64,000 nucleotides of DNA from an uncultured Bacteroidota bacterium (GTDB lineage Bacteria > Bacteroidota > Bacteroidia > 2-12-FULL-35-15): the NCBI GenBank assembly GCA_903847205.1, contig CAINDA010000008.1:1-64000 (forward strand), read 5' to 3'. Positions 62,060 to 64,000 of the stretch are shown one piece after another. Made by a program: the position numbers and the translations under genes. Positions within the stretch are counted from its first letter, which is position 1. Each line of letters begins with the position of its first letter. The notes under the pieces are model-generated. The model ran no database searches. It was not told the origin of the DNA and worked only from the letters and a program-made list of their open reading frames with translations.

Positions 62060-63814
62060 TTATTTTTTATCTTCTTTTTTTTCAGCTCCTGCCGGCGGAA
62101 CTACACTTTTTAAATATACTTGAGAATAATCTCTTAGTCTCATAGGATTGGAGAAAAAGTTGCGGACATTTGATTTTATCAATCGGTAATTTTCACCATA
62201 CCAAAGAATCATTATTGGTGCATCATCCATTAATAGCTGTTCAGCTTTCATAAAATCAGCATAGCTTTCTTCCTCTGTTTTAGCTGATTTACCAGCTTCA
62301 TAAAGTTTATCAAATTCTTTGTTTACATAACGAGCCGTGTTCGGCCATGATGGTTTAGTGACATCATTTGGCACATTGGCACCATAGTGAATAAATAAAA
62401 AGTTTTCAGGACTTGGGAAATCGGCAATCCATGAGGCGCGGAATATTTCTGCACGCGCATAAATTTCATCATCTAATTTTTGTTTCAGCGCAACAACTTC
62501 AAAGTCCACATCAACATTTAAAACATCTTTCAATTGCTTTTGAATTTCCAATACAACATCTGCACTTTTTGAACCGCTGCCGTTTAATTCAATTTTTACT
62601 TTCGGAAACCCTTTCCCGTTTGGAAAGCCGGCTTCGGCCAATAATTTTTTTGCTTCTTTAGCATCAAAATCATAACCTTTTATTTTAGTAATATCATAGC
62701 CTTTAAACGACGGAGGAGAAATACCGTTGATTCCCGGTCCATATGCTTCGCCTTTTAATACATCTTCAATAATTTTATTTCTGTCAATAGCATAACTAAA
62801 GGCTTTGCGTACTTTAACATTATCAAAAGGAGCTTTAGTAAGGTTGAAAGAGTAATACTGGCAGGCCATTTCGGTTGACCGTTCTAAGATATATTTTGGC
62901 GGTTTGTTCTGAAAATCTGTGATTTCTTTCTCAACCATTTCTTTGATGGATTCAGAAGGAAGTCCAATAACCATGGCTAGGTCGCCATTTTTGAAATCAT
63001 CCAATTCTTGTTTTTTTGTCGGTAGAAAACTTACAACAACAGAATCAAGGAAAGGCAGCTGATTACCCAAAGAGTCAATATTGTGGTAATTATTATTCCG
63101 TTTCAAAACAATTTTATCTGCTCCGCTTTTCTCGTCAAAAACAAACGGACCGGTACCAGTTTTGATATTTATGCCGTATTTTTCAACTGCTTCCTTCGCT
63201 ATAATACTTGTTGCCGGCGATGCTAAAGCGTATAAAAAGGAAGCGCTCGGTGCCATCAAAGCAATTTTAATGGTATAATCATCAACTGCTTTAATTCCTT
63301 CGATTTCCCCGTTAGGCTTTCCTTTGCTGGCCTCAAAAAACTTGTCGGCACCCACAATTCGATCTTTAAAAGTTGACGTGAAATTTAAATTATCTTTACT
63401 GTCAACACATAATAACTCAAAAGAATATTTAACATCTGAAGCTTTTACTTCACGGCCTTTGCCGCCTGGAAAACATCCATTATCCTGGAACATTACACCT
63501 TTTTTTAAATGAAAAACATAGTTCGTTCCAGCCGGATCAATTTCCCATTTTTCAGCCAGACTTGGTATAATGGAAAGGTTTCTTGGGTTGAATTTTACAA
63601 GGCCTTCATAAATCTGGTTTGCAAGATGGTATGAAACAATATCTGTAATTGCTGCTGGGTAAAGAGTCTGATATTGTTCAGTCTCATTTATCCGTAGAAC
63701 GCCTCCGTAAACTCTATCGCCTTTGGCTGTTTTTGTCTCCGATCCGCCACGTCCTGAATTAGAGCATGATGTGTATAACAGCGCTAATGAAAGAAAAAGA
63801 AATAGTTTTTTCAT
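62060..63814 (-). CDS. ABC transporter substrate-binding lipoprotein, family 5 (peptide/nickel type)
   Basis: A 584-residue protein. The signal peptide ends in the lipobox YTSC (Cys at about 17). The SBP_bac_5 domain follows: YQTLYPAAITDIVSYHLANQIYEGLVKF, LAEKWEIDPAGTNYVFHLKKGVMFQD, VKASDVKYSFELL, TGPFVFDEKSG, KVRKAFSYAIDRNKII and KKLLAEAGFPNGKGFPKVKIE. It captures an oligopeptide-like solute for an ABC importer. No permease or ATPase gene follows within the window, although its downstream side faces a terminator, so it may work with genes elsewhere. Confidence 0.9.
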   Translation of the reverse strand: MKKLFLFLSLALLYTSCSNSGRGGSETKTAKGDRVYGGVLRINETEQYQTLYPAAITDIVSYHLANQIYEGLVKFNPRNLSIIPSLAEKWEIDPAGTNYVFHLKKGVMFQDNGCFPGGKGREVKASDVKYSFELLCVDSKDNLNFTSTFKDRIVGADKFFEASKGKPNGEIEGIKAVDDYTIKIALMAPSASFLYALASPATSIIAKEAVEKYGINIKTGTGPFVFDEKSGADKIVLKRNNNYHNIDSLGNQLPFLDSVVVSFLPTKKQELDDFKNGDLAMVIGLPSESIKEMVEKEITDFQNKPPKYILERSTEMACQYYSFNLTKAPFDNVKVRKAFSYAIDRNKIIEDVLKGEAYGPGINGISPPSFKGYDITKIKGYDFDAKEAKKLLAEAGFPNGKGFPKVKIELNGSGSKSADVVLEIQKQLKDVLNVDVDFEVVALKQKLDDEIYARAEIFRASWIADFPSPENFLFIHYGANVPNDVTKPSWPNTARYVNKEFDKLYEAGKSAKTEEESYADFMKAEQLLMDDAPIMILWYGENYRLIKSNVRNFFSNPMRLRDYSQVYLKSVVPPAGAEKKEDKK

Positions 63815-63844
63815 AACAAATTAAATATTTTTTTATATTAGGTG

Positions 63845-63876
63845 CAAGATTACTTCATCTTTTGGAGAAAACCAAA
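63845..63876 (-). promoter_or_regulatory. Promoter for the substrate-binding protein gene
   Basis: On the minus strand TTTG (complement of 63873-63876) and TAATCTTG (complement of 63845-63852, one mismatch to TAnnTTTG) are 20 bp apart, the usual Bacteroidota spacing. A transcript would start about 25 bp before the ATG at 63814. The remaining bases to 64000 are A/T-rich and show no gene. Confidence 0.5.
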
Positions 63877-64000
63877 TTAATTTTAAAATATGGCCCATTT
63901 GATATGAATTAATAAAAATAGTTTAAAAGATGTTTTTATATGAAACAAATTTGTTTAGTTTTGCGAATAGTTTTTAAAAAATGATTTTTATTTTGAATTT

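Overview
This window is a stretch of a Bacteroidota chromosome, from a free-living or environmental relative of the Sphingobacteriales/Chitinophagales rather than a gut Bacteroides. The evidence is low GC, secreted proteins with C-terminal type IX secretion (T9SS) sorting domains, PorP/SprF membrane proteins, TAnnTTTG-type -7 promoter boxes, triple-Y/SpoIIE sensors, and dispersed palindromes typical of the phylum. I saw no rRNA, tRNA or CRISPR array. Everything here is read by eye; no database search was run.

Layout. 1-280: the 5' part of a gene of an uncharacterised family (N-terminal F-P-S-x-D motif), preceded on its 5' side by a long non-coding region with a 39-bp perfect palindrome and 24 tandem 21-bp units. 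1474-7003: secreted surface proteins (a YadA-head-like protein, a PKD-like lipoprotein, and two T9SS cargo enzymes). 7291-11880: a minus-strand electron-transfer cluster (haem-copper-oxidase-like membrane protein, three small c-type cytochromes, an outer-membrane barrel). 12360-16667: a 1435-residue secreted protein made mainly of eleven 91-residue repeats. 16924-27754: lipid and related catabolism (beta-oxidation pair, T9SS propeller protein, isoaspartyl peptidase, then fatty-aldehyde dehydrogenase, YhhN lysoplasmalogenase and an alkylglycerol monooxygenase-like enzyme, then a secreted esterase). 27804-39049: purine breakdown (adenine deaminase, guanine deaminase, XdhC, and both xanthine dehydrogenase subunits), interrupted by a DUF4139 gene and a sigma/anti-sigma pair. 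39342-45158: a T9SS-linked locus (two PorP/SprF proteins, a second DUF4139 protein, a second sigma factor and a membrane-anchored SUMF1-domain protein). 45217-50904: mixed metabolism (GMC oxidoreductase pair, PdxA, acid phosphatase), a decayed IS with intact ends, and a small lipoprotein-like gene between integron-like sites. 51181-52210: a second gene of the family seen at 1-280, again with a 21-bp tandem array directly upstream. 52661-61242: two giant SpoIIE-type phosphatase sensors and the remnant of a third. 61321-63814: beta-carbonic anhydrase and an oligopeptide-type substrate-binding lipoprotein.

Main points. (1) Both members of the uncharacterised family lie downstream of a tandem array with exactly the same 21-bp period but different sequence. 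The units are hairpin-prone and two helical turns long. This is my best candidate for an undescribed system. (2) Three neighbouring genes resemble the three human ether-lipid catabolic enzymes AGMO, TMEM86 and ALDH3A2. (3) A PorP/SprF protein and its neighbouring DUF4139 protein share the same C-terminal tail motif, and DUF4139 genes adjoin sigma-factor/membrane-protein pairs twice.
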